This document shows positions 49,013 to 59,814 of a stretch of DNA of 64,000 nucleotides, piece after piece. Under the pieces are notes generated by a model. That model did no database searches, was not told the DNA's origin, and was given only the letters and a program-made list of their open reading frames with translations. Made by a program: the position numbers and the translations under genes. Source of the stretch: Nymphaea colorata (lineage: Eukaryota > Streptophyta > Magnoliopsida > Nymphaeales > Nymphaeaceae); the NCBI RefSeq assembly GCF_008831285.2, contig NC_045140.1, positions 12,336,505 through 12,400,504 on the forward strand, read 5' to 3'. The stretch's first letter is position 1, and each line of letters begins with the position of its first letter.

Positions 49013-50003
49013 ATGGAAGGAACAAACAACTCAAGAAATGAAAGTTTAATATAGACTGATGCTCAACTAGAATATCTCATAAATCTTCTAGTTCAGCAAT
49101 CACGACTACCTGGCATGAAGTCAGGCGTCAATCTAAAGCCAAAAGCTTATAGGGCAATTGAACAGAAGATGATAAAAAAGTTTGGGCCAGGCTTCGCAGT
49201 AGAAAAAATAAAAAACACGTTGAAGAGTACAAAAGCATATTACAATATATGCAAGCAAATTTTGGCAAGAAGTGGGTTTGGTTGAGACCCAACAAACAAG
49301 TGCGTAGATGTTGACAATGTGGTTTGGGCCATCTACATTCAGGTAAGTCGGGGAACATTGTGTATGAAATTAATCATCATGTCAATTACTATATACAACA
49401 TATATGACTAAAATTGAAACTACGGAGATTCCCCGACAGGCGGAAATTCAAAGGAGGGTAAAAATGGAAACATTATGAAGAGTTACATGAAGTGTATGGT
49501 CAATCAATTGCCACAAGTCGTGATGGTGGTAATTGTAGTTCGTACATGATGACCGAAGACTTCAGTCTAATCATGCACCCGAGACCCCTATAACCCATAC
49601 GCCTGATTTTGTGATAAATATTGATGAAAATGTATCTTTCACACAAATGTTGAACAGTGATTCTCATGTACCATCACCGGCACATGTTCAACAAGATTCA
49701 CAATCTGCTGCATCTGAAAGTAGGGCCACAAACTCATCAAACAAAAGAGCAAGATGAAGTACGAATGACGAGGACTATAAACAATCGAAGACTATAAACA
49801 ATCGAACAATCATGAACACAACACAAACAGTGAACAAATGTTTGGATATATTGCATGAAATGCTCGACTCGGGAGAGATTGATAATGACATGCACTTAAG
49901 AGCCCTGATGCTAATGGAGCAGGGAAATAAGCCAGTCATCTTCCTCAAACTTCGGCCGACCGAACGTGTGCCTTGGTTGCTGCATAATCTCAATGAACAA
50001 TAG
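49013..50003 (+). pseudogene. Harbinger Myb/SANT-like accessory protein, broken
   Basis: Exon 1 (49013-49342, donor CAG|GTAAGT) encodes the Myb/SANT-like trihelix domain found in Harbinger partner proteins and related plant nuclear proteins: TDAQLEYLINLLVQQSRLPG, then AYRAIEQKMIKKFGPGFAVE, then IKNTLKSTKAYYNICKQIL. Two stops replace expected Trp codons: TAG 49052-49054 and TGA 49283-49285. Exon 2 starts at about 49430-49440 (KWKHYEELHEVYGQS) and shows a further stop, a frameshift near 49560 and a TGA at 49755. It then runs clean through DILHEMLDSGEIDNDMHLRA to the natural TAG at 50001. A 17-bp tandem duplication lies at 49773-49806. In active elements this protein carries the nuclease into the nucleus and to the transposon ends. 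Confidence 0.82.
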
Positions 50004-50230
50004 TAAGTAGTACGTGCTCTTCTACATCTTTATAATTCATTGTTGTGTTCGTTCTAACTTTTATGCAATTGAAAACATGCTATTGAAATTCCTTTATACT
50101 GATACAAATATGTTTGTTTTATGGTTGTTAAGTCATTTCCCCATCGCATATTAGAATGTTTTATTCGTATATGGTATGATTGGATATGACGAATGTTACC
50201 TTTTTGTATGTGCTACCCAGTGCTGCAGTC

Positions 50231-51505
50231 ATGTTGTCAGATGAGGAAATCAAACAAGTTATGGTCAAAATGATGTTCGTGTTGGTCATCATATTTTTTA
50301 GATTCCTACATCCTCATAGGCAAATTGTTCACCCTTATAGAAATGCTGGTAGTCAATTTGTTCAAAATATCATTGACGACCATCCAAGGAATTGCTTGGA
50401 CTTGCTGCGCATGGATCGCAACTCGTTTATTACACTATGTAATATCTTGAAAGAGAAAAATTTAGTAGAAGATGGTCGTGAAATCAACATTGAAGAACAA
50501 GTTGCTATCTTTCTACTTACTGTTGGCCATAATGAGTGCAATCGTGCATGCCAAAACACATTCCAGCACTTAGGTCAAACAATTAGTAAGTACGCCAACC
50601 TCATCCTATGAGCACTATGTCAATTGTGTAAAGAATACATTAGCCGACCGAACGATGACACTCCATCCAAAATCCGCTTCAATCATCGTTTCTATCCATA
50701 TTTTAAGGTAAGTTAATTCATGATCACATATTACATTGTGCAAATGCAGTGCAACTAATATCTTTCACTACACGTAGGATTGATAGGAGCTATTGATGGC
50801 ACTCACATACTAGTTTGGGTACGTACATCAGAACAATTGAGGTTTCATAATAGAAAAGCAACTCTTTCACAAAATGTCTTGGCTGTAGTCGGATTCGACA
50901 TGCGATTCCACTATGTTTTTGCAGATTGGGAAGGCAGTGCGACAGATTCAAGAGTATTATACAGTGCACTAGACACTGAGATCAGCCCTTTTGTCATACC
51001 TACAGGTTAGATTATCAATTTACTCATTCATAAACAAGTAATAGATTGTTGTGTAGGTCTTAGCTTACTATTTATTTAATGTCAAACTCATAATAACTTT
51101 ACTGTGTAGGGAAACTATCTTGGTGATGGAGGATGCCCAAACATATGTGGTTTACTAACTCCATATCGAGGTCATCGATACCACCTCTCCAAATTTAATG
51201 CACCGGGGGCACGACATGTTACATCTGCAGAGGAACTGTTTAATTGTCATTCATTGTTAAGAACAACTGTTGAACGAGCTTTTGGTTGGTTAAAAGGACG
51301 GTTCCCTATACTAAAAGCACAAGTGTCATTTCCTTATCGTAAACAAGTTGTGATTGTGTTAGCCACCTGTGTTCTACACAATTTCATTATAAACCATAAT
51401 CTTCATGTAGAACAGTTTGTCCTTGATGAAGGTGCATCTGACGATGCAAATGAGAGTACATCATTCGTAACCGAACTTGAAAGTGCGACACAAAGTATTC
51501 ATTGA
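50231..51505 (+). pseudogene. PIF/Harbinger DDE nuclease (transposase), broken
   Basis: Three exons: about 50231-50707, 50778-51005 and 51110-51505. Exon 1 has the N-terminal helical part (DDHPRNCLDLLRMDRNSFIT, VAIFLLTVGHNECNRACQNT) and one stop, TGA 50609-50611, where an Arg codon (CGA) is expected. Exon 2 starts with a 1-base loss just before IGAIDGTH. The DDE triad is all present: Asp in GAIDGTH (50795-50797), Asp in SATDSRVL (50945-50947) and Glu in TTVERAFGWLKGRF (51272-51274). Exon 3 also has GLLTPYRGHRYHL and LATCVLHNFIINHN, typical of DDE_Tnp_4 (HARBI1-like) proteins. The exon 2/3 junction appears one base out of frame. Normally it cuts the element out and inserts it at 3-bp sites. 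Confidence 0.87.
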
Positions 51506-52760
51506 AGATCCAATAATGACCTGCGCACTTCAATAACATCTCAAATGTTCATGGATTTTCAAAATCGTAGGTGTGTAAGAACTTATGACAAATGGAAACT
51601 ATTGTGTTGATGATTATTAGTTATTCATATGTTTGTTTTATTTATGTTTTACTTTTGTTAGTTATTATATGTAGAATATGAGTTCATCAAGCTGATCTTT
51701 ATGTTTATGTTCATAGGTAATCGAAGATGAAGCTGCGACATAAGTATTATGTCATGTTCGAGGATCGTTCAAGGGACATATATGAAGAAATACAATCACC
51801 AAATTTTGGAAGAACCTTTTTGTTTAAAACGATAGACATGTTGAAAGTTACATTTTGTCTGTGCTATGTATTTGATGTTGATGCTTCTGTCGACACTTAT
51901 GTCAATTATCTATCTTATTACCTCTTGCTCAACTATTTGTTTTTTGGGGATGCCCACTTTCATATGTTCTAGAATTTAGTGTCTTGTTTCTCTTTTCTTA
52001 TTTGCAAGTAATGGAGTGAGTTGGGTTTTATGTCTTGTTGAGTTTCTTTTTGGGTGTTTCAAAGTTTCATGGTAACATGCTTGGCCTTCATTAGAGATGG
52101 GTGTGGTTGTTAACTTTGAGAATCATGAATTGTGTCTTTGCTAAAGAAATCATGGCCTAGAAGTCGGGGGGTTGTGGAAGTACAGGAAAATTGGTGTTGA
52201 AATGGTGGGAAGCTTTGTGGATGGAGACTGGACCAGCCAACACAAATATATGTATGTTGGATCTATGAAGGCGGCGGGGAGCTGGAGGAAAAGACTGCTT
52301 TTTATGTGGATACTAGGTAGGATATTGTTATCATAGTGGATTTGCTGGTATATAAATTCTCTGAACGTTTAGAGAAAGAAGGAGACCCTTATCAATATGT
52401 GTGCCGAAAGGGCGAGGATGTTGCAGGATCAATTCAATGTGAGCATGAATCATGTTATTGTTGTTTTATGTGTCTACGTTTTTGCTTGTTATTGTTATTT
52501 TATGTGCTACATCAATCTTTCTCTTTATAGAAAATCTAGAAATATGTTTCTTACATCAAACTAAGAAATATATTTCTAGAATCTGGAAATATGTTTCTTT
52601 ATCATCAAATACAGAATTATATTTCTAGAAATATATTTCTCAGTCATCACACACACATCAAAATGAGAATCAGAAAGTTTTTTCTCATTCTATTTTTCCA
52701 GGAAATATATTTTCAGAAATATATTTCCAATTCCATATTTCCAGGCCATCAAACACTACC
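51506..52760 (+). other. 3' part of the Harbinger element
   Basis: Contains one open frame (51727-51972) starting KLRHKYYVMFEDRSRDIYEE. This faintly recalls the small RNase H1 N-terminal/caulimovirus-type RNA-hybrid-binding domain; support is weak. Near the right end (52540-52750) the words GAAATATATTTC and AGAAATATATTTCT recur in both orientations, a subterminal repeat. Confidence 0.45.
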
Positions 52761-52860
52761 TTGTTGATTTATAATGGATGAGGTAGCCAATTAACACGAT
52801 AAATTTCTGTAGAAAAGGAATATGTCTAATGCTGAGTTGGCATCCAGCTGTAAGCCATAA
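52761..52860 (-). mobile_element. Copia segment between two PIF-type insertions
   Basis: TTGTTGATTTATAATGGATG and TAGCCAATTAACACGATAAA match 367-470 of the left-end Copia. Confidence 0.8.
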
Positions 52861-54190
52861 GGGCCCGCTTGATCCCATGGAAATGTACTATAGTGAGAGG
52901 GAAAAAATTCAAATTTAAAAAAAAAAATTCCTCGCCATCAAACAAGGACTAAAAATGTGGCCGCTGGATGAGTTTCTGGAATAATTATTCCCGAAATTTC
53001 GTCCCACCCTTGAGGGTGGAAAGAAATTTCTGGAATCACAAAAGTGCCCGATAGGGCTTCTCTGGTCTCGCACAGGGCTTCTCTCATCTCGCAAGGCAGT
53101 CTCTGCCACTGCTGCTGCTGTGCCCTTTCCCTTCACAGCTCCCTTCCCTTCCTCCTACGGTGAAACGGAAGACATCGGCGTCCTAGTCGCCTAGGGATTT
53201 GCTGGTCTTGCAAGGCAGCCGCGGCCGCTGCTGCTGCTGCACCCTTTCACTTCGCAGCTCCCTTCCCTTCTTCCTTCCCTTCCTCCTGCGGTGGAGCGGA
53301 AGACATCGGCGGCCTAGTCGCATAGAGCTTCTCTAGTCTCACAAGGCAGCCGCTGCCGCTGCTGCTGCTGCGCCCTTTCCCTTCGCAGCTCCCTTCCCTT
53401 CCTCCTACGGTGGAGCGGAAGACATCGGCGGCCTAGTCACGTAGGGCTTCTCTCGTCTCACAAGGCAGCCGCTGCCACTGCTGCTGCTGCACCCTTTCCC
53501 TTCACAGCTCCCTTCCCTTCCCCCTGCGGTGGAGCGGAAGACATCGGCGGCCTAGTGAAGCAGGTGGTGCAATGGACTAGGTTGGCGATGCCATTATTCT
53601 GCCTCTTGCTGTTGTTTGTTAAATTTGGGACTGGTTGCAGGTTTCAGTTCTCTCCCTCTCCCTCTCTCTTTCTTCATATCACCAAGACTTGGAGACACTT
53701 GAATTTTTTCCCTGGTGCTGGATGGAATGAAAAATGGCAGCTCCTTCCCTGCATCATCGGATCCCCACTGGCTACCATCTGTACAGAAGAAAACTGGGAA
53801 GAAGTTCCAGACTGCCATGTCGTTCCCCCACTGTATTCACTTAAATGTGATCATTCAGATCATGAGATTGATAACACATTTATACTTTTGCAATTGCAGT
53901 TTAGTCGTTCATTCTTGATAATGCTTCTTTAACTTTAGTTTTATCATATTGTTCTATTCGCATTCACATATATTAGGGAACAGGAATGAAAGTGACCATC
54001 CAAACCTTAAATCAACATAGGTTACTAATATATAATGCTAGTCAGAATTTCTCCTTCTAGTTATTAACATGCTGACCATTGATTTTTCTCTGTTGTGTTC
54101 TAGTACTGCAAAAGCTGTTGATTTAGTGGTTGATAAAAACTGTAAGGTGGTTGATTGAGTATGATATGGTAAAATTCCATTTCTTTTTTC
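52861..54190 (+). mobile_element. Second PIF/Harbinger-type element, non-autonomous
   Basis: Begins GGGCCCGCTTGATCCCATGG after a TAA, inside the split Copia. Its first ~180 bases parallel those of the 37494 element: GGAAATGTACT, ATCAAACAAGG, GAAATTTCTGGAAT against GAAAAAAATTTCTAGAAAT. It carries the 119-bp tandem repeat. The right end is not clear; Copia homology resumes by about 54205. No transposase. Confidence 0.6.
53035..53560. repeat. 119-bp GC-rich tandem repeat, about four copies
   Basis: CAAGGCAG is found at 53092, 53211, 53342 and 53461 (spacings 119, 131, 119). Each is followed by GCTGCTGCTG, CCCTTTCCCTTC, CAGCTCCCTTCCCTTCC and GGAAGACATCGGCG. The third interval has an extra 12 bases. 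Confidence 0.9.
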
Positions 54191-54204
54191 TCTTGCTTTC
54201 TTTT

Positions 54205-55200
54205 TGAGATCCACTTTTTCTCTTGTGTGTGTGAGAACGGATATTTATGGCCTATTCAGACGCAGCTTAACCTCTTGTTGAAAGATCAAAATTTATCTCC
54301 ACCATCTAACTGAGGGTAACTAATTTATTTTTCCACAAGCTTTTCAACAAACTATTTAAATCATTTGAATGCATCCATCATGTCAGATTTTTGTTTTAAG
54401 CATGTAGATCCAAGTGAATCTAGAATAGGCTTCAAAAATATAATGCAAAATCTATTTCCTTGTATTCTGCAAACTGGGGATGGCCCCACACATCATTAAA
54501 CACAAGAGGCTGTAATTTACAATAAACAACATGTTTAAATGGAATTTTCTGCATTTTTCCATATTACCATGCTGGACGCAAAAAAAAATATAATTATTAT
54601 GTGAGAAACCAAAATTTCTAACAATCTTGTCAATAATGTTCAAACTAGCATGATGAAGTCTATAACACCAACTATCAAAACTAGTATTGTCTCCTACAAA
54701 GAAAATTTCAAACTTTTATGTAGAGCATCAATTTCTAACTTATAAAGACCATTCTCCGCCTCGCTACTGATGTACTGCTGCCGTGAATTTTTATCATGAT
54801 TCTAACATTCTTGTAATCAAATTTGAACACTACTCCATTGCCTTTGGCAAATTTTTCCACAGAAAGAAATCTTTATTCTAGGAGGAACATGTAATATTTT
54901 ATCCAACATAAATTTAAATATACTACTATTAACAAAAGAGCTCCTAATGTTAGATATAGACAAACATGTTCCATTACCAGAGATGACTCAAAGCATTCCA
55001 CACCTCAAGTGATGTTTCCGAACTGAAGACTTGATTGTGAATAGTCATAGAAGGTGATGAGATGATCCAACTTAGGAGAAGTTTGTCATGATGCTGCCAA
55101 GTAACAAATTTCAGGTTTATGGTTTCCTTCTCATTTGTATCTCGATCAACTGGCCTTCCACCAGTGCCGCCAACTTCATCTACATTGCTAAAAACTCGTC
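54205..55200 (-). mobile_element. Right part of the split Copia (gag to integrase)
   Basis: Minus-strand relative of 2080-530: gag near 55190-55000 (LLSWIISS-type), then integrase to about 54240 (AYSRFTWIYMLKNK-like at about 54440-54390). About 600 bases present in the left-end copy (1283-1880) are missing here. All frames are broken. Confidence 0.78.
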
Positions 55201-55821
55201 ACTGAGAGCATAGATTTTTCAGGACAAAAGCTCTTCATAATGAAGATTATCTCAAGTCAAGGATACAATATTTTATTCACTCTAAGTCAGCCTAGAGCAC
55301 AGAGCTTGAACGCATGTAGTACTCAATATAGGTCTACCGCGTGAAAACTACCGTTTTATAGGTCAATCATCACTGACATTTTAAGGGAAACATCAACAAA
55401 GATGTGTAGTATCTACACTAATGGGCTGGGGTCCACGTCAGTAACGATGTCATTTTTCTTTCATTTTCAGTCATGTTTTTGTGGAAAACGTCAATAATGC
55501 TTATGATCCTGAATGACATTTTTCCAGATTCGTCAGTAAAAGTTTCAACTTTTTGATCTCTTGAACTTTTAAATTTCAAAAATCCAATCATTCGTAACAC
55601 GACAATAATTCCCGTCAGTAATTGCTAAATATTTAAATTTTACCTCAGCCTTCTTTCCCACCCATACTTAAACTTTTAGTAATGCAAAGACATTAGCGTC
55701 AGTAAATTTATAGTCGGGTTATATCGATAGGTGTGCTCTCCTCTTTTTCACAATTTTTAGAATTTATTTTCTCAATCTTACCAACTCAAAGGTACGTTCC
55801 TTTGTCTCTCTTCCCCCACAT

Positions 55822-55825
<4 letters not shown>

Positions 55826-55856
<31 letters not shown>

Positions 55857-55876
55857 GATATATATATATATATATG
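55826..55876. repeat. Compound microsatellite (CT)n(TA)n
   Basis: CT tract followed directly by a short TA tract. Confidence 0.95.
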
Positions 55877-56768
55877 TAAGTTTATGTTCTTATTACTGAT
55901 TATATTGCATAAACAAGGTTGTCAATTGCGACTTCTACTATTGGAAGCTAAACTTTGTTGTCATTTCCTTATTTATTTATTTTTTCTTATTTCTCGTTGC
56001 TCTTAAATTATTTTGGTACTTTTGTTCTTTTTTCTGTTTTCTTTTGTTTTTTTCTTTTTCTTTTTCTTTTTCTTTTTTTTGCTTAAGCTGCCAACCAAGT
56101 AGCTGCACATCCATAACCTCTTCTATTGAGAATAATAGCGGTGACAATTTCACTAGTATAGGTCAATCGCTTTTCTTGACACGACTTCCACGTCACTGAA
56201 AAGCATTTTTACAAAAGAAAGCCATCCATTAGTACAACTGTCAGTCAAAGTGATTTTTTTCCATAACCATCAGTCAAAGTTTCAATTCTTTTATCTCTCG
56301 CACTTTTTAAATTATAAAAATCCAATCATTAGTGATATTAAATTTCACATCATCCTTCTTTTGCCGCCCATACTTAAACTTTTAGTGAAGCAAAGACATT
56401 AGCGTCAGTAAATCTATAGTCAGGTTATAAAATAAGTGTGCTCTCCTCTTTTTCTCAATTTTTCTAACTTGTTTTCCCAATCTTATCAACTCAAATGTAT
56501 ATTCCTCTCTGTCCCTCTTGCCCCTCATTCTCTCTCTCTCCATGTATTTCATACGTTTATGTTCTTATTACTGATTATATTGCAAAAAAGAGGATGTCAA
56601 TTGCCACTTCTACTATGGAAGCTAAACTTTATTGTCAGTTCCTTATTCATCTATTTTTATTTGTTTCTTATTTCCCCTTGCTCTTAATTTTATTTAGTAC
56701 TTTTATTTTAGTTTTTTTTTTTTTTCTATGCTACCAACCGAGGAGTTGCACATCCCTAACCTCCTTTA

Positions 56769-57962
56769 GGTTGCGCTTGATTGCAAGGAAGAATTTAACA
56801 TGGTAAATTTACTATGGTAAATTTTTCTGAAAAAAAAATACATGATGAAATTTAACCTTCTTCCGATTTAAGGTCATGTTTGATTGCATGGAAGTTTTTT
56901 CCAGGGTAAAATTATCTTTGTTTGATGCACATGATAGTTTTTTGCAGGAGATACTTTTTTCCTAACCATTAGAAATTATTGTTTTATTGGTTCTACTCCA
57001 ATTTAACGTGAGTAGAACTTAAAACTTTGAGATTTCCATCTTTTTCTCAAAAAAGGTTTTGCACAACAGAATAACACCACACACACGCAAATGAAGAAAA
57101 AATATAATTACAAAACGGAAAAATAACACATGAACGTACCAAAGCAAAGAAGACCTTTTCATACGAGTTTTCATACAGCATTAGTTAAAGTATTAACAAA
57201 GCATGAAACAACAGAAATAATAGGAGCAAGATGAAGTGGATCGATATCAGCAAGTCCTATGAATCAAACTGAAAAAAACAGCAATTCACAATGTATTCCT
57301 GTCTTTCACTCGGTTCTTCACAAAAGCATAGTAGGCACCCACCAAACAGAGCATCAATGGAAGTGAAAAAAGGGGAATCATGAGAGAGGAGAGGAATGAG
57401 AGAAGGGAAGAGACTCTGAGAGAGGCAGCGAGAGAGGAGAGACATTGAGAGAGGAGAGGAACGAGAGAGGGGAAGAGGCGACACAGGGGAAAGAGGCAGC
57501 GAGAGCAATGGAAGTGAAAAAAGAGGAATCATGAGAGAGGAGAGGAACGAGAGAGGGGAAGAGGCGACAAGAGCAAGGGAAGTGAAAAAAGGGGAATCGT
57601 GAGAGAGGAAATGAACGAGAGAGGGGAAGAGGCGACGGAGGGGAAAGAGGCAGCGAGAGAGGAGAGGAATGAGAGAAGGGAAGAGGGGACGGAGGGGAAA
57701 GAGGCAGCAAGAGAGGAGACAGTCTAAGAGAGGAGAAAAACGAGAGAGGGGAAGAGGCGACCGAGGGGAAAGATTGGATGAAATTTACCCCCGTAAAAGG
57801 TCGGACGTCACTTTTTTGCGGATGAAATTTACCACTGCCGTACCACTTTTGCAGGGTAATTTCTCCGCGTTTGATGCACTCAACACCAAAGAAGAAAAAT
57901 TTAACGCGGCCGTACGAATTTCAACTGCTCCACCGGTTTTCCCCTTGTAATCAAACGCAGCC
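56769..57962. mobile_element. Non-autonomous PIF/Harbinger element, 1194 bp
   Basis: Left end GGTTGCGCTTGATTGCAAGG and inverted right end GGCTGCGTTTGATTACAAGG match at 17 of 20 positions. The 3-bp duplication TTA lies at 56766-56768 and 57963-57965. The duplicated segment copy A lacks it: 25500-25509 reads CTATTGAGAA without interruption. The interior is purine-rich GAGAGAGGGGAAGAGGCGAC-type repeat (57380-57770); no transposase. Confidence 0.85.
57370..57775. repeat. Purine-rich tandem repeat inside the PIF-type element
   Basis: Words GAGAGAGGAGAGGAACGAGA, GGGGAAGAGGCGAC and GGGGAAAGAGGCAGCGAGAG repeat irregularly. Long open frames on either strand here are compositional. Confidence 0.85.
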
Positions 57963-59169
57963 TTATTGAGAATAATTGTTATGCGAGTTTCTTTTCTTCT
58001 TAATAACCAACAGACCCATAGCAGTGACAATTTCACTGGTATAGGTCTATCGCTTTTACTGACACGTCTTTCCACGTCAGTAAAAAGCATTTTTTACTGA
58101 AGAAAGCCATCCATTAGTAAAACTGTCATAGCTTTGGTGATGGTTCATTCACCGTGTCAGTAAAAAGGATAAATATAAAACGTCAAAATAGATTTTCAGT
58201 GACATTTACTCTTTCGCATTAGTAAAAGGTTAATTTTTACTAATGTAGTGTTGGAACATCAGTAAAAATATCAGCAACACTACTTTTACTAACGTTCATG
58301 ATAAAACATCAGTTAAACCTATAAAACATTTTGCTTATTTTTATTGACGTTTTTCTCCCATCGGTAAGACCCATTTTTTTTTGTAGTGATCGACATACCC
58401 ATCTAAGTCACTATGAGGCCCATAGAACTTAGTTTTGTCCTATCAATTTGAGGGACAAGAAATATTAAAAGAATTTGGCGCAGGAAGATATGACATAGTT
58501 GGAGTCGAACCATTTTTGTTAGTTTGGCATGCATTTAATGAGAGGTATAGTTGTTGGCATTGGCCATTGCATCTCTGAAACCATAAAAGGATGTTGAGAG
58601 ATATTGAGAAGGATAAAATCACACACAAGAATCACACCAGTTTTAATGTGGTTTGGTATGAAGCATACATACATGATGAAACTCTTAATGCTTCAACACT
58701 CAATACATGGAGCCTCTCTCACTAAATTTCATTAAGTAATTTGATTGCAAGAGGGAAGGATATGCCTTCAAGGATACCTACTGTTTTTGTTGGAATCTCT
58801 ATCTATATTGGATACATATTTCCCATCTACATTAGATTTCATGATAAGGTAACAATTACTAATTTATAGATAATTTTCTTTACTACTTTTATTGTCATTA
58901 CCACTGATGGAGTTTATTCTTGTCTTCTACTTTCCGTTATGGTCATTGACAATGTTCCTCATATTCATCTTTGACAACTCAGCTTGTTTACAGGCCTTCA
59001 CAGACCAAACAAGATTTTTTAAATGTCATGTCTCAACATCCGTGGATATGATATTGCTCAACCCCGAATATAAGATTCAAGGCAATCAGATGTCACAGCT
59101 AGGGGTCAATCACCTCAAAGCGTACCCATTAAGACTTGTGTTTAAAGGAAAAACACAACATTGTCACAA

Positions 59170-59600
59170 TAAGTGACATGTTCAAGAGCACATTGATGGG
59201 AAGCCATCGCCTCCCCTTCGTGGTGCGAGCTACTCTCACCGGGACCTCGCTGGTACCGCGGAGGGGAGGGGAATTTGCCTGAGTGGCAGACTCCTTTTAC
59301 TTTGGGAAAGGGCGGTCACCACCCCGGATGCCGCAAGGGATGCCTCCGCATAACGTCGCTGGGGATCATACACCGGCAACGATCCGCTGAGCCGTCCTCT
59401 GCGGCATCTGGGGAAGGCGATGGCATCAACTCAGCAAGTTCTTTTTCTTTTTCTTTTCTTTTTTACAGAGGGGAGGTGATGACATCCCCTCTGGCTCTGC
59501 AGCATCGGAGATGCCAACCGAGGCATCGCCGGAAACCCAAAATGGCTGTGTGACCTGCCATTTTGAGTGGCTGGCAATGCCCTGCTGGCCATTACCGGCA
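59170..59600. other. GC-rich block specific to duplication copy B
   Basis: About 430 bases of GC-rich sequence with GGAGGGGAGGGGAATT and GGCATCGCCGGAAA words, with no long match in copy A. It could be an insertion in B or a deletion in A. No gene or RNA recognised. Confidence 0.5.
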
Positions 59601-59725
59601 CCACGAAGGAGAGGCGACGGCCTCCCCTCACAGCTATTTTTAAAAAACAAAAAAAATTGTTGAGCATCTTATGCGGACGTATTGGTCCTCATGTAGCGTA
59701 GCTACTTGTTGTCTAGCGGCTTAAT

Positions 59726-59730
<5 letters not shown>

Positions 59731-59779
<49 letters not shown>

Positions 59780-59780
59780 T

Positions 59781-59814
<34 letters not shown>
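59731..59814. repeat. Compound microsatellite (TA)n(GA)n
   Basis: TA tract passing into a GA tract; the counterpart of 27057-27180 in duplication copy A. Confidence 0.95.

Larger units (their letters stand above)
37494..52760 (+). mobile_element. PIF/Harbinger DNA transposon, 15.3 kb including nested insertions
   Basis: The left end GGTTGCGTTTGACGTATTGG and the inverted right end GGTAGTGTTTGATGGCCTGG form imperfect terminal repeats. They are flanked by a 3-bp duplication (CTG/TTG) and by Copia sequence continuous across the gap in the related copy at 361-376. Internally it carries the two standard Harbinger genes: a Myb/SANT protein (49013-50003) and a DDE nuclease (about 50231-51505). Removing the solo LTR (3.7 kb) and Copia (5.2 kb) leaves about 6.3 kb, reasonable for an autonomous element. 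Both genes have stops, so it is not self-mobile. The first ~950 bases are GC-rich leader-like sequence with no recognised domain. Confidence 0.82.
55400..58388. mobile_element. Non-autonomous CACTA-type element (copy B)
   Basis: The right end reads TTTTTTTTTTGTAGTG (58373-58388), the inverse of CACTACAAAAA. Subterminal words CGTCAGTAAA and CATCAGTAAA recur near both sides. The left end could not be fixed. Interrupted by the PIF-type element at 56769-57962. No transposase of its own. Confidence 0.6.

Noticed and set aside
49013-51505. A novel two-gene DNA-binding protein plus nuclease system
   Set aside because: The Myb/SANT plus DDE nuclease pair is the standard gene set of PIF/Harbinger transposons, and the element's ends and target duplication are present.
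57257-57710. Ser/Pro/Leu-rich minus-strand proteins
   Set aside because: Compositional frames in the purine-rich repeat of a non-autonomous PIF-type element.
59200-59640. GC-rich block as an organelle or rRNA insertion
   Set aside because: No rRNA, tRNA or organelle gene sequence could be recognised; only higher GC content.
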